Origin: Rhizobium sp. 2MFCol3.1
GTDB lineage: Bacteria; Pseudomonadota; Alphaproteobacteria; Rhizobiales; Rhizobiaceae
DNA: 64,000 nt
Direction of reading: 5' to 3'
Assembly: GCF_000377565.1 (NCBI RefSeq)
Contig: NZ_KB898368.1
Coordinates: forward strand, 1-64,000
The translations under genes were made by a program, and so were the position numbers. The notes under the pieces were generated by a model. That model ran no database searches. It had not been told where the DNA came from and was given only the letters and a program-made list of their open reading frames with translations. Every line of letters starts with the position of its first letter. Position 1 is the first letter of the stretch. This document shows positions 22,446-31,210 of this stretch, piece by piece.

Positions 22446-25160
22446 TTACGATAACAGTTCCTTGAACATCCCGTTCTGTTCGGAAAGTTCCGGAAAATTG
22501 CCGGCCTCGACCAGGCTTCCGCGGTCGAAAAGCAGGATTCGATCGAAAAGCGCGGCCAATCTGGCGTTCGACAGAACCCACACGATCGCGGGTCGCTCGC
22601 CCTCGTGATGCAGCTCGTTGACGAGGTTGTTGGTGATCTGGTCCTGCACGCGCTGATCCAGCGCCGACAGCGGCCGGTTTAGAATGATGTAGTCGGAACG
22701 CCTGAGCAGTGTTCTTGCGAGGTTCAGCTTCTGGCGTTGGACCATCGTCAGCCGCTTGCCGCCGGAGCCGACATCGAACTCCAGGCCGATCGACAGGACG
22801 TCGTCGAAAAGATCGAGCGTTTCGAAGAGACCGACCATGATCGAGCGGATGCTCTCGGACGCGTCGGCGCGCTGGTAGGCGATACGGCCGAACAGCACGT
22901 TGTCCATCAGGCTTGCCGACGAGATGAAATGCTCGGGGTCGTACCGCTCGATGACGGCAGCCAGATCATCCGGAATATTCTCGTGGAACTGCTTGCGCGC
23001 GCTGACGATCTTAGCGGTCAACTCGTCAGTCAGCAGACCGAAGCGGTGGCGGGGTTCGATATAGGCGAAGCTCAAGCGGATGATGGCCGAGCGCTCTTCC
23101 GGCGTCGCGTCGTCGAACTTCCGGCTGCTCAGCTTCTGCAACAGCGCCTGATAGGTCGGAATGTCGTCCGCCGTCATGAAGGTCAGCTGCTGGAAGAACG
23201 GGTGGTCCGGCGGCAGATCGTGGAAGAGTTCGACCGCGTTCTCGGCAATCTCCAGACCCATGGCGTAGAGGTCGTTGCTCAGTCCTGTTTCCCGGAACAG
23301 CGTCTGGAAATAGGGGTGCGCCGCCAGACGCCTGTTGTTCATGATCGGCCGCTTCATCGAGCCGAAAAGCAGGTTCTCGCCGACGGTCGCCTGTGCGTTG
23401 TAGCTATCGAAGTCGAAGGGAACGACGATGTTGCCGAGCTCCGACTGCTGCATCTTCTCGCGCAGCGCTGCGCGCAGATCGACGATATGCTCTGCAAGCT
23501 TGGTGTGGACGTGCGTGTCGACAGTCGAGCGCAGCGCGAGGTCGAGAATGTCCTCTGTGATGAGCACGGCATCGAGAGCCGGCCGCATGGCCGTCAGGAT
23601 ATCGCCTGGGCCGGTGGCGCCCGCGGCGCGGTAGTCCACCCAGTCGCTGTTCGGATCGAGCGTCGGGTTGCCGGCCTTGATCGCTTCGGCGGCATGCCAT
23701 TTGGCTTCCTGGGCCGTCTGCTCGTCGTATTCGGGATCCTTTAGCGGCGCATGCTTCAGGCCATAGAGAAGGTTGTCGCGCAGCGTCCCCTGGAAGAAAT
23801 AGAGATCCGACGAGGCATAGGAAATCCGGCGGCCGGAAACAGATTCAGGCAATTCCAGCAGGTCTTTTCCGTCGATGGTGATACGGCCCGAGTTGGGCCA
23901 AACCACGCGGCCGAGCGCTTCGGCGAAGGCTTCCGCACCGCTCGAATTGGGGCCCACGACGGCCACCGTCTCGTTCGGCTTGATTTCGACCGAGACGTGA
24001 TCGATCAGCTTGGCGCCGCTGTCGTCGCTGACGGCAAGGTTGGTGACGATGATGGGTGCCGCCAAAGCCGCCACCTCTTCGATCGCGACCTTGTGGATGC
24101 TGTCGTCGATCAGCGGCTCGACATTGAACTGCTCGTAGACCTGCTGGTACTTGACCTGCACGTCCTGGCGCATCTGGTCCCAGTCGATCAGTTCCTTCAG
24201 CGGGCCCGGAAGATCCTTGTAGGCGCTGATGACCGCCACCAGCTGCCCGATATCGAGCCGGCCCTGAAGCGCCAGATAGCCGCCGATCGCGTAGAACAGG
24301 AACGGCGTTACCTGCGCCAGGAAGTTGTTGAGGAACTTGACCAGGAACTTCCACTGATAGAGATCGTAGCGGATCGAGAAGATGAGCCCGAGGCGCGCGG
24401 CGATGTCGGCACGTTCGAGGTTCGACGTGTCGTTGCCGTGGATCGTGCCGATACCGTCGACGATCTCGCCGACGCGGCCGGAAAGCTCGCGCGCCGTCAA
24501 CTGTCGCTGACGCCCGAGTTCCAACAGGCGCTTGCGCATGCGGGGGATGACCACGGCCTGAACACCAACGATCCCAGCGGCGATCATGCCCAGCCAGAAG
24601 TTCTGCACGATGATGAAGGCAAGCGCCGTCAGCGCCTGACCGCCGAGCAGGGCGGGCGAGACGAAGGCGTCCCCGGTGAAGCCGCCCATGGGCTCGACTT
24701 CGTCCTTGATCATGGTGGCGATTTCAGCGGACTTCACGCGCTTGAAGTGATTGGGCGGGAAGCGCAGAACACGGTCGATCAGCTGGAAGCGGATACGCCG
24801 CAGCATGCGCTCGCCAAGCCGGCCCTTGTAGGTGTTAATGTAGAACTTGAAGAGACCATTGAGTACCACGAGCGCGAGGAAAACCAGGCTGAGCGCCATC
24901 AGCATCTGCTCGCGGCCGAGCTGAACACCCTGGAAGAACTCCACCTTTCCGATCAGCGGGAAGGTGTAGGACAGATGCATGAAGGTCTGCGTGGCGCCTT
25001 CACCCTCGAAGCCAGAGCCCTGAATAGGTCCGTTGACGATCTGCTTGGGCAGGTCGAACGACAGGAAGTAGGGCACCATGGAGAGCGCGACGACCGCCAG
25101 AATCCAAAGCTGCTGCAGCCGCGTGTTCGACCAGATATATCGCGCGAGGCTTTTTTCCAT
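22446..25160 (-). CDS. ABC-exporter-like protein with degenerate ATPase and large insertion
   Basis: A 904-residue protein. Residues ~1-340 form an ABC-exporter transmembrane domain (six helices; RRIRFQLIDRVLRFPPNHFK coupling region). Residues 365-904 are an NBD with every catalytic motif broken: Walker A is VGPNSSGAEAF (402-412, no Lys), the signature is GSGGKRLT (798-805), Walker B is YIILNRPLSALD (824-835; Asp to Asn, Glu to Arg), and the switch His is replaced (VLSNAR, 862-867). A ~330-residue insertion (about 465-795) sits between Q-loop and signature. It is a continuous, well-coded frame, so it is not a pseudogene. It lies between glycosyltransferase genes and a cyclic-nucleotide-binding protein gene. 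The function is unknown. Confidence 0.8.
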   Translation of the reverse strand: MEKSLARYIWSNTRLQQLWILAVVALSMVPYFLSFDLPKQIVNGPIQGSGFEGEGATQTFMHLSYTFPLIGKVEFFQGVQLGREQMLMALSLVFLALVVLNGLFKFYINTYKGRLGERMLRRIRFQLIDRVLRFPPNHFKRVKSAEIATMIKDEVEPMGGFTGDAFVSPALLGGQALTALAFIIVQNFWLGMIAAGIVGVQAVVIPRMRKRLLELGRQRQLTARELSGRVGEIVDGIGTIHGNDTSNLERADIAARLGLIFSIRYDLYQWKFLVKFLNNFLAQVTPFLFYAIGGYLALQGRLDIGQLVAVISAYKDLPGPLKELIDWDQMRQDVQVKYQQVYEQFNVEPLIDDSIHKVAIEEVAALAAPIIVTNLAVSDDSGAKLIDHVSVEIKPNETVAVVGPNSSGAEAFAEALGRVVWPNSGRITIDGKDLLELPESVSGRRISYASSDLYFFQGTLRDNLLYGLKHAPLKDPEYDEQTAQEAKWHAAEAIKAGNPTLDPNSDWVDYRAAGATGPGDILTAMRPALDAVLITEDILDLALRSTVDTHVHTKLAEHIVDLRAALREKMQQSELGNIVVPFDFDSYNAQATVGENLLFGSMKRPIMNNRRLAAHPYFQTLFRETGLSNDLYAMGLEIAENAVELFHDLPPDHPFFQQLTFMTADDIPTYQALLQKLSSRKFDDATPEERSAIIRLSFAYIEPRHRFGLLTDELTAKIVSARKQFHENIPDDLAAVIERYDPEHFISSASLMDNVLFGRIAYQRADASESIRSIMVGLFETLDLFDDVLSIGLEFDVGSGGKRLTMVQRQKLNLARTLLRRSDYIILNRPLSALDQRVQDQITNNLVNELHHEGERPAIVWVLSNARLAALFDRILLFDRGSLVEAGNFPELSEQNGMFKELLS

Positions 25161-25345
25161 TGCTAACCGTCGATTGTCGGGAAAATTTGAGACATCAATC
25201 CTGCACGAGAGGGCGGTGGTACCGAGAACAGGATCATGCTACCGGATCGCTTAATAAAAACAACGCGAAGCGGCGTGTATTACTGGATGCCGATTCACGC
25301 GAGAGTCTGTTTTATATCACATGATTTTCATAAAGGGCGAGAGTT
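25161..25345 (-). promoter_or_regulatory. AT-richer gap upstream of the degenerate ABC gene
   Basis: This 185-bp gap is the largest break in the leftward run between 36.5 and 21.9 kb. It is richer in A and T than the coding DNA on either side, for instance around 25245-25335. A separate promoter for the ABC/cNMP-binding pair could lie here. I saw no convincing -35/-10 pair or operator. Confidence 0.4.
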
Positions 25346-26485
25346 TCACGCGAGCATAGCGCGAATGATTTCGGCCGTTCGTCTGGCGCCTTCGAGGTCG
25401 ATATCAATGCCGGTGGTGCGACGCTTTGGGGCCGCAAGTGCTGCACTCACCGCCGCCGCCACATGATCCGCCGTCAACCCTTTTTCAGGCAGCAACTCGG
25501 CTAATCCCAGCTTGGCAAGGCGCTCGGCCCTGACGGTCTGCTCTGTCTCTCCGCCCGCCACGAACGGGATGAGGATCGGACGGCAATCGGTCCGCAAGAG
25601 GTCGCCAACCGTGTTGTAGCCGGCCTGCGAAATGGACACGCGCGCGGCGCCAAGCAGAGAGGGGAAATCCTTGCGGAACCGGACGAGCGTGACGTTGGAT
25701 GGGATAGCCTGCGACAGCGTCGCGAAATCCGCGTCCGGCAGGTTCGGGCCGCTGATCAACAGCCAGCGCAGATCGGCCGGGAGCACCTTCGCGGCTTGGC
25801 CGGCTGCGTTCAAAAGCTCCATCCCAACCGCGCCGCCGCCGGCGGATGCGATGATGTCGAATGTCTCCGACGCAGGCTCCGGCGGAGGCGGCGCCACGAT
25901 CCCGGTGTAAGAGACCTTGTCGGCGATGTCAGCTGTCAGCGGGAAGGTGTCTTCGAGGCGGACGAAGTCGGGGTCGCCATGAACGAGCACGCCATCGAAA
26001 TGCGCCTGCACCAGACCGACGGTCTCGGCGTCGCGCCCAGCCTTGCGGTTCTCCTGCAAGATGTCGCGCACGGAGCTCAAGAGCTTCGGTCGAGGGTTCG
26101 ATGCTTCGATGGCTTCGATCAAAGGCAGAAGTTCGAAGCGCATCTGCCTGCGTCCAAACGGAAAAGCCTCGATAATGACGACGTCAGGCCGCGCATCGTG
26201 AAACGCCTGAAGCAGCAGATCGCGGCGCCGTTCGAGGAAATCCTGGTCAACCGCGACGCCCCGTTCATCGGCCAGCCCGGAGAATCCGGCATTGCTGGCC
26301 ACCACCGGCGGCAAAGCCACCGTCTTCAGCCGCGCCGCCGGGAAGCCGGTGACGGGCAGGCCGCCGGTCACAACCGTGACATCGAAGCCGTCGTTCTGCA
26401 GGGCATTGGCGATGCGGCTTGCGCGCGCGATATGGCCGATACCGAGCAGGTGCTGAACGTAGAAGAAGACCCTCGGAGCGCTCAT
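25346..26485 (-). CDS. MurG-like glycosyltransferase (GT-B fold)
   Basis: A 379-residue glycosyltransferase. The N-terminal domain begins VFFYVQHLLGIGHIARASRI, a GHI/GHL motif typical of GT28/MurG-like enzymes, and the C-terminal UDP-sugar-binding domain has SISQAGYNTVGDLLRTDC near residue 290. The start at 26485 overlaps the upstream GT4 stop (ATGA). It closes a run of three overlapping glycosyltransferases. It would transfer a nucleotide-activated sugar in the cytoplasm; donor and acceptor are unknown. The gap to the ABC-like gene that follows is 185 bp. Confidence 0.82.
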   Translation of the reverse strand: MSAPRVFFYVQHLLGIGHIARASRIANALQNDGFDVTVVTGGLPVTGFPAARLKTVALPPVVASNAGFSGLADERGVAVDQDFLERRRDLLLQAFHDARPDVVIIEAFPFGRRQMRFELLPLIEAIEASNPRPKLLSSVRDILQENRKAGRDAETVGLVQAHFDGVLVHGDPDFVRLEDTFPLTADIADKVSYTGIVAPPPPEPASETFDIIASAGGGAVGMELLNAAGQAAKVLPADLRWLLISGPNLPDADFATLSQAIPSNVTLVRFRKDFPSLLGAARVSISQAGYNTVGDLLRTDCRPILIPFVAGGETEQTVRAERLAKLGLAELLPEKGLTADHVAAAVSAALAAPKRRTTGIDIDLEGARRTAEIIRAMLA

Positions 26486-27744
26486 GATGCTTTCTGCCAC
26501 TCCTGTTGGAACAGCTGGCTGAGCTGATCGATGCTGGCATTGTAGTCGAAATGGCTGCGCACGCGCATTTCGGCCGCGTCGCCCAGCCTCTGCCGCAAGC
26601 CGGGATCGCGAATGGCTGTCTCGAGCGCTTTCGCCAGCGCCTTGGGATCATCTGGTTCGACCAGCAGCCCATTCTCGCCGTCGACCAGTAGCTCCGGCAC
26701 GCCGGAAACCGAGGTCGAGATGCAGGGCAATCGCTGGCTGGAAGCCTCGACGAGAACGTTCGGCAATCCGTCGCGATCGCCATTGGCGGCAATGCGGCAG
26801 GCAAGCGCGAAGAGATCGGCGCGGCGATAGTGATCCAGCACGTCTTCCTGGGCGAGCGCGCCCTTCCAGGTGATGCGCTCGGAGAGCTTGAGTTCGCTCG
26901 CCAGCGCCTTCAGCTTCGCCAATTCGTCACCGCCGCCAATATGCTCGAAACGCCAGTTCAGATCGCTGGGCAGGAGCGCGAGCGCACGCAGCAAGGTGTC
27001 ATAGCCCTTTTTCTCCACCGCGCGCCCGACGCTGAGCAGAAAGACGGGCTTCGTCGGATCGCTACCATCCTGGCCGGATCGCTCGCCGGGGAAATGGCCG
27101 AAGCGCGCGAGATCGAGGCCGTGATAGCTCAGATGCACCGCGTCCTTGCGCGATGTCAGCGTGCGCATGTGTTGGTAGCCGTTGCGGGTGCAGGTCACGG
27201 CCCATCGAGCGCTGGAAAGCTTTTCCGTCAGCTCCCAGTCGGGCGATGTCCAGATGTCCTTGGCATGCGCCGAACAGGTCCACGGCACGCCGGTCAAGAG
27301 GCTCGCATATTCGGTGACGGAGGCGGGGGTGTGGATGAAATGCGCATGCAGCCACTCTCCGCCATCCGGCCATTCCCGGGCAAGCACCATGGCCTGACCG
27401 AGCCTGCGGAAGCGATTGCGCGAGATGTCGCGTGGCAAGTCCTTGAAAAAGCGCTTCATCAGCGCGCCGAAGCCTGGCTTCCTGAAGCTGGCAAACAGCC
27501 CCTTCAACACCCTGAGCGGCTCTTCGTGCAGATATTCCGGCAGGTAGACGACACGCGCCTTGATCTCGTCATGGACGGGATGGCGCTTCTTGTCGGTCGG
27601 GCGACGCATGGAGATCAGGGTCAGGTCGAAACCGGCCTTTTCGAGGCCCAGCAGTTCCTGCGCGATGAAGGTTTCCGAAAGGCGTGGATAGCCCTTCAGG
27701 ACGACAAGCAATTTCCGGCGTGGCGGCAATGATGTGACTTTCAC
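26482..27744 (-). CDS. GT4-family glycosyltransferase (WcaL-like)
   Basis: A 420-residue GT-B retaining glycosyltransferase similar in layout to colanic-acid-type WcaL enzymes. The opening YPRLSETFIAQELLGLEKAG (residues 19-38) is the family's hallmark. The donor-binding EX7E-like region lies around DGLPNVLVEASSQRLPCIST near residues 320-345, followed by GVPELLVDGENGLLVEPDD. Its start overlaps the upstream glycosyltransferase and its stop overlaps the next (both four bases), indicating a coupled set that acts on one glycan. Confidence 0.87.
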   Translation of the reverse strand: MKVTSLPPRRKLLVVLKGYPRLSETFIAQELLGLEKAGFDLTLISMRRPTDKKRHPVHDEIKARVVYLPEYLHEEPLRVLKGLFASFRKPGFGALMKRFFKDLPRDISRNRFRRLGQAMVLAREWPDGGEWLHAHFIHTPASVTEYASLLTGVPWTCSAHAKDIWTSPDWELTEKLSSARWAVTCTRNGYQHMRTLTSRKDAVHLSYHGLDLARFGHFPGERSGQDGSDPTKPVFLLSVGRAVEKKGYDTLLRALALLPSDLNWRFEHIGGGDELAKLKALASELKLSERITWKGALAQEDVLDHYRRADLFALACRIAANGDRDGLPNVLVEASSQRLPCISTSVSGVPELLVDGENGLLVEPDDPKALAKALETAIRDPGLRQRLGDAAEMRVRSHFDYNASIDQLSQLFQQEWQKAS

Positions 27745-28976
27745 TCGGCGCCGACGACGGAAAGGTGGCGGCCACGGTTGTCGAGCCAGCTGCCGACTGT
27801 CTCGGAAATATGGTTGAGGCCCTCAAGCCGCATGTTGGATCCGCTCATCGAGGGCGGCTGGCGGTGCGGCAGGCGCTTCAGCGCATCGGCCATGACGGCA
27901 GCGTCGGCCGATGCTTCCGGCAGAAGCATCTCGACAAGGCCAAGATCGCTGGCGCGCTGGGCGCGCAGCAGTTGCTCTTCGCGCGGCTTGACGCGGGGCA
28001 CGATCAGCGCCGGCTTGTCGAAGGAGAGGATTTCGCAATAGGTGTTGTAGCCACCCATTGCCACCACGCCGGCGGCGCCGGCGATCAGCTCTTCCATGTT
28101 ATTGTCGAACTCGATCACCTGGATATAGGGGATCTTCGATCCCTTCTGGACCAGCGTCGTGCGTTCGGCGACCGGCATGTAGGGACCGAGCACGACCAGT
28201 GCTTTCTGCTGCAAGGTCGGGTCCTGCTCATAGGCGTTCATCACGTCGTGTACGAGATCCGAGCCATCGCCGCCGCCGCCTGTCGTGACGAGAATGTAAT
28301 CGTCGCTGCGGGCATTGATCGAGGTCTTGTTGGCCGAGACGCTGCGCTGCAGGAAACCGACGAAGTCCATCTTGCGGCGAACACTCGCGGGCACATCGAG
28401 ACCAACAAGCGGGTCATAGAAATCAGGCGGGCCATAGACCCAGATCGAATCGTAATATTGGTCGATCTTCTGCATCACGCCGTTCTTCTTCCACTCGGCG
28501 TCGAGCAGGTGAGGGGCATCCATGATCTCGCGCAGACCAAGCACAAGCGTCGTGCCGCGTGCCTTCAGATAGTTCAGCGTCTCCTCGACCTCGCCCTTCA
28601 GTCCCATCGGCTCCTTGTCGACGATGAAGATGTCGGGCTGGAACGTTTCGGCCGTGTGGCGGATGATCGATTCGCGCATCTTCAGTGTATCCTGAAGATC
28701 GATGTGGCTTGCCATCGACGTATATTCGCCGTTGCGAAGCTTGATGACGCTTGGGACCTTCACGAAGTCGACGCGGGCGCGATAGTCAAACGCACCGGCG
28801 ATCGTCGCACCCGAGATGATCAGGATGTTCAGGCCGCGATAGTCCTCGACCAAGGCATGCGCGATGGTGCGACAGCGGCGCAGATGGCCGAGCCCGAACG
28901 TGTCGTGACTGTACATCAGGATGCGTGCGTCTTCCAGGCGCCGGGCCATGGACATTCCTTCCGGGCTATACATCAT
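27741..28976 (-). CDS. MurG/GT28-like glycosyltransferase
   Basis: A 411-residue protein. The N-terminal half starts ILMYSHDTFGLGHLRRCRTI, the GLGHLRR loop of GT28-like enzymes, and the C-terminal half has VVAMGGYNTYCEILSFDKPA near residues 320-340 followed by PRVKPREEQLLRAQRA, matching MurG-like nucleotide-sugar binding. It is the first of three overlapping glycosyltransferase genes. Alternative starts at ATGs a few codons downstream (MSMARR, MARRLE) are possible. It follows the importer genes by 60 bp on the same strand. Confidence 0.82.
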   Translation of the reverse strand: MMYSPEGMSMARRLEDARILMYSHDTFGLGHLRRCRTIAHALVEDYRGLNILIISGATIAGAFDYRARVDFVKVPSVIKLRNGEYTSMASHIDLQDTLKMRESIIRHTAETFQPDIFIVDKEPMGLKGEVEETLNYLKARGTTLVLGLREIMDAPHLLDAEWKKNGVMQKIDQYYDSIWVYGPPDFYDPLVGLDVPASVRRKMDFVGFLQRSVSANKTSINARSDDYILVTTGGGGDGSDLVHDVMNAYEQDPTLQQKALVVLGPYMPVAERTTLVQKGSKIPYIQVIEFDNNMEELIAGAAGVVAMGGYNTYCEILSFDKPALIVPRVKPREEQLLRAQRASDLGLVEMLLPEASADAAVMADALKRLPHRQPPSMSGSNMRLEGLNHISETVGSWLDNRGRHLSVVGAE

Positions 28977-29036
28977 CTAGCACCGCCGCTTTCAACGGCG
29001 CTGGCGACCGATCGGGGGTAGATCAGTCGTCGGCCG

Positions 29037-30209
29037 TTATTTGTAGGGATCAGCCGCATCGCGCAACCCGTCTCCCAGAAAGTTGAACGCCAAAATCACC
29101 AAGACCACAGGTATAATCGGGAAAAGCAACCACGGATAGAACGCAATAACACTTACGCTCTTGGCTTCCGTCAGCAAAATGCCCCAGCTGGTGATCGGCG
29201 GGCGAAGACCAAGCCCAAGGAAGCTCAACGCGGTCTCGCCCAGGATCATGCTGGGAATGGAGATCGTCGCCGAGGCGATCAGGTGGGACATGAAGCCCGG
29301 CACTAGGTGTCGCCCGATCACGCGCGGGGTGCTGGCGCCCATCAGCTGGGCGGCCTGCACATAATCCTCCTCGCGCAACGCCAGCAGTTTCGAGCGCACG
29401 GCGCGCGCCAAGCCTGTCCAGTCGATGATACCGAGAATGATGGTAATGCCGAAATAGATGACGAGCGGGCTCCACGTCACCGGCATGATCGCCGCCAGCG
29501 CCATCCATAGCGGCAGGCTCGGCAGCGATTGTAGCACTTCGATCAGGCGTTGCACGATCAGGTCGAACACGCCGCCACGATAGCCCGCAAGGCCGCCGAT
29601 GACGATGCCGAGGCAGAAGCTGATCGAGATGCCGATCAGGCCGATCGTCAGCGAGATGCGGGCACCGTAGAGAATGCGCGAAAGCACGTCGCGGCCCAGC
29701 CGGTCGGTCCCGAGCAGAAACATCTGGCCGCCCTCGGCGGGGCAGACCATATGCAGGTTGGAATCGAACACGCCCCAGAACTTGTAGGCGTCGCCGCGGC
29801 AGAAGAAGCGGATCGGCTGCACATCGCCGGGTTTGTCGCTGTAGAGCCGGTGCAGCGTATCCATATCCAGCGACATGGTGCGACCATAGACGAATGGGCC
29901 GACGAACTTGCCGTCATTGAAAAAGTGCACACGCTGCGGCGGCGAGTGGATGAAATCGACGTTCTTGGTGTGCAGCCCGTAGGGCGCCACGAATTCCACG
30001 ACGATGATCATCAGGTAGACGGCGATCAGGAAGACCGCCGAGGCCAGCGCCAGGCGGTGCTGCTTGAACTTCCACCACATCAGCTGCTTCTGCGAAGCCA
30101 AGTGGATGCGCGATTGTGCCGCCGTCATGGTTTCGGTCGCCATCGGATCGAAAGGCGCGGTCGAGACATAGTGCGGCATCGGTGCGCCGGGTGGGGGCAA
30201 GGGCGACAT
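29037..30209 (-). CDS. Oligopeptide-type ABC permease, OppC-like
   Basis: A 390-residue inner-membrane permease with an N-terminal helix (~50-75) and a long extracytoplasmic loop before the core helices. The inner-membrane signature is EEDYVQAAQLMGASTPRVIG near residue 290, which contacts the ATPase. The final segment is typical (FNFLGDGLRDAADPYK). The loop of about 95 residues (~76-170) is longer than in ordinary OppC. It overlaps the OppB-like gene by one base. Peptides or glycopeptide/oligosaccharide-like substrates are possible. Confidence 0.88.
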   Translation of the reverse strand: MSPLPPPGAPMPHYVSTAPFDPMATETMTAAQSRIHLASQKQLMWWKFKQHRLALASAVFLIAVYLMIIVVEFVAPYGLHTKNVDFIHSPPQRVHFFNDGKFVGPFVYGRTMSLDMDTLHRLYSDKPGDVQPIRFFCRGDAYKFWGVFDSNLHMVCPAEGGQMFLLGTDRLGRDVLSRILYGARISLTIGLIGISISFCLGIVIGGLAGYRGGVFDLIVQRLIEVLQSLPSLPLWMALAAIMPVTWSPLVIYFGITIILGIIDWTGLARAVRSKLLALREEDYVQAAQLMGASTPRVIGRHLVPGFMSHLIASATISIPSMILGETALSFLGLGLRPPITSWGILLTEAKSVSVIAFYPWLLFPIIPVVLVILAFNFLGDGLRDAADPYK

Positions 30210-31207
30210 TATTTGGTGCTCCTGCCTTGCAGGCGAATACGCGGGTCGAGGAAGCCAAGGGCAATATCCGATATCAACACGCCGATGACATTCAGGAAGG
30301 CCAGGAACATCAGGAAGGAGCCGGCGAGATACATGTCCTGGCTCTGAAGCGCCTTGATCAGCATCGGGCCGGTGGTCTCAAGCGACAGCACGATCGCGAC
30401 GATTTCCGCGCCTGAGATGATCGACGGCAGGATTGAGCCGATATCGGCCACGAAGAAATTCAGCGCCATGCGCAGCGGATATTTGAGCAACGCGCGCAGC
30501 GGATGAAGACCCTTGGCGCGCGCCGTCACGACATACTGCTTCTGCATCTCATCGAGCAGATTGGCGCGCAGCCGCCGGATCATGCCTGCGGTACCCGCTG
30601 TGCCGACGATGATCACGGGGATCCACAGATGCGAGAGGATCGATCTCGCCTTTTCCCAGCTCATCGGCTCGGCGAGGTACTTCTGGTCCATCAAGTGGCC
30701 GATCGAAACCCCGAACCAGATGTTCGCGAAATACATGAGGATCAGCGCCAGCATGAAGTTCGGAATGGCGATGCCGAGCAGGCCGAACAGCGTCAGGCCG
30801 TAATCGCCCCAGCTGTATTGATGGGTGGCGGAATAGATGCCGATCGGAAAGGCGATCAGCCAGGTCAGAAGGATCGTCGTAAAGGAGACCAGAATGGTCA
30901 GCCACAACCGGTCGCCCACGACTTCCGAGACCGGCAGCTGGTATTCGAACGAATAGCCGAAGTCGCCATGCAGCATGCCGCCGACCCAGTAGAAATAGCG
31001 AACCACGGCCGGTTTGTCGAAACCGTACTGCTTTCTGAGTTCCTCGATTTCCTGCAGGTTGGCGCTTTCACCCTGCGCACGCAATTCCGCGATCTGGCTT
31101 TCGAAAAAGTCGCCAGGCGGCAGTTCGATGATGGTGAAGACCAGCGCCGAGATGATGAACAGCGTGGGCACCATGGCGGCGATGCGCCAGAGGATATATC
31201 TCAACAT
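30209..31207 (-). CDS. Oligopeptide-type ABC permease, OppB-like
   Basis: A 332-residue permease with the OppB/DppB opening MLRYILWRIAAMVPTLFIIS and the coupling segment YVVTARAKGLHPLRALLKYP near residues 215-235. Six helices are expected. It begins three bases after the substrate-binding protein stop and overlaps the OppC-like gene, so the four importer genes form one unit. It differs from standard OppB by a long ~25-residue Glu/Gln-rich segment after helix 1. Confidence 0.88.
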   Translation of the reverse strand: MLRYILWRIAAMVPTLFIISALVFTIIELPPGDFFESQIAELRAQGESANLQEIEELRKQYGFDKPAVVRYFYWVGGMLHGDFGYSFEYQLPVSEVVGDRLWLTILVSFTTILLTWLIAFPIGIYSATHQYSWGDYGLTLFGLLGIAIPNFMLALILMYFANIWFGVSIGHLMDQKYLAEPMSWEKARSILSHLWIPVIIVGTAGTAGMIRRLRANLLDEMQKQYVVTARAKGLHPLRALLKYPLRMALNFFVADIGSILPSIISGAEIVAIVLSLETTGPMLIKALQSQDMYLAGSFLMFLAFLNVIGVLISDIALGFLDPRIRLQGRSTK

Positions 31208-31210
31208 CGC

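Noticed and set aside
22446..25160. Degenerate ABC protein considered as a frameshifted or decayed pseudogene
   Set aside because: The frame is continuous over 904 codons with normal codon use, and the insertion is in frame; the substitutions hit specific catalytic residues and are not scattered.
23751..25166. Long plus-strand open frame (471 codons) opposite the ABC-like gene
   Set aside because: It is the antisense of a well-supported gene. High GC content keeps antisense frames open; its translation is rich in Arg, His, Asp and Gln and matches no family.
27765..29021. Plus-strand open frame (418 codons) opposite a glycosyltransferase
   Set aside because: The minus-strand gene has clear GT-B motifs and overlapping operon junctions; the plus frame has none.
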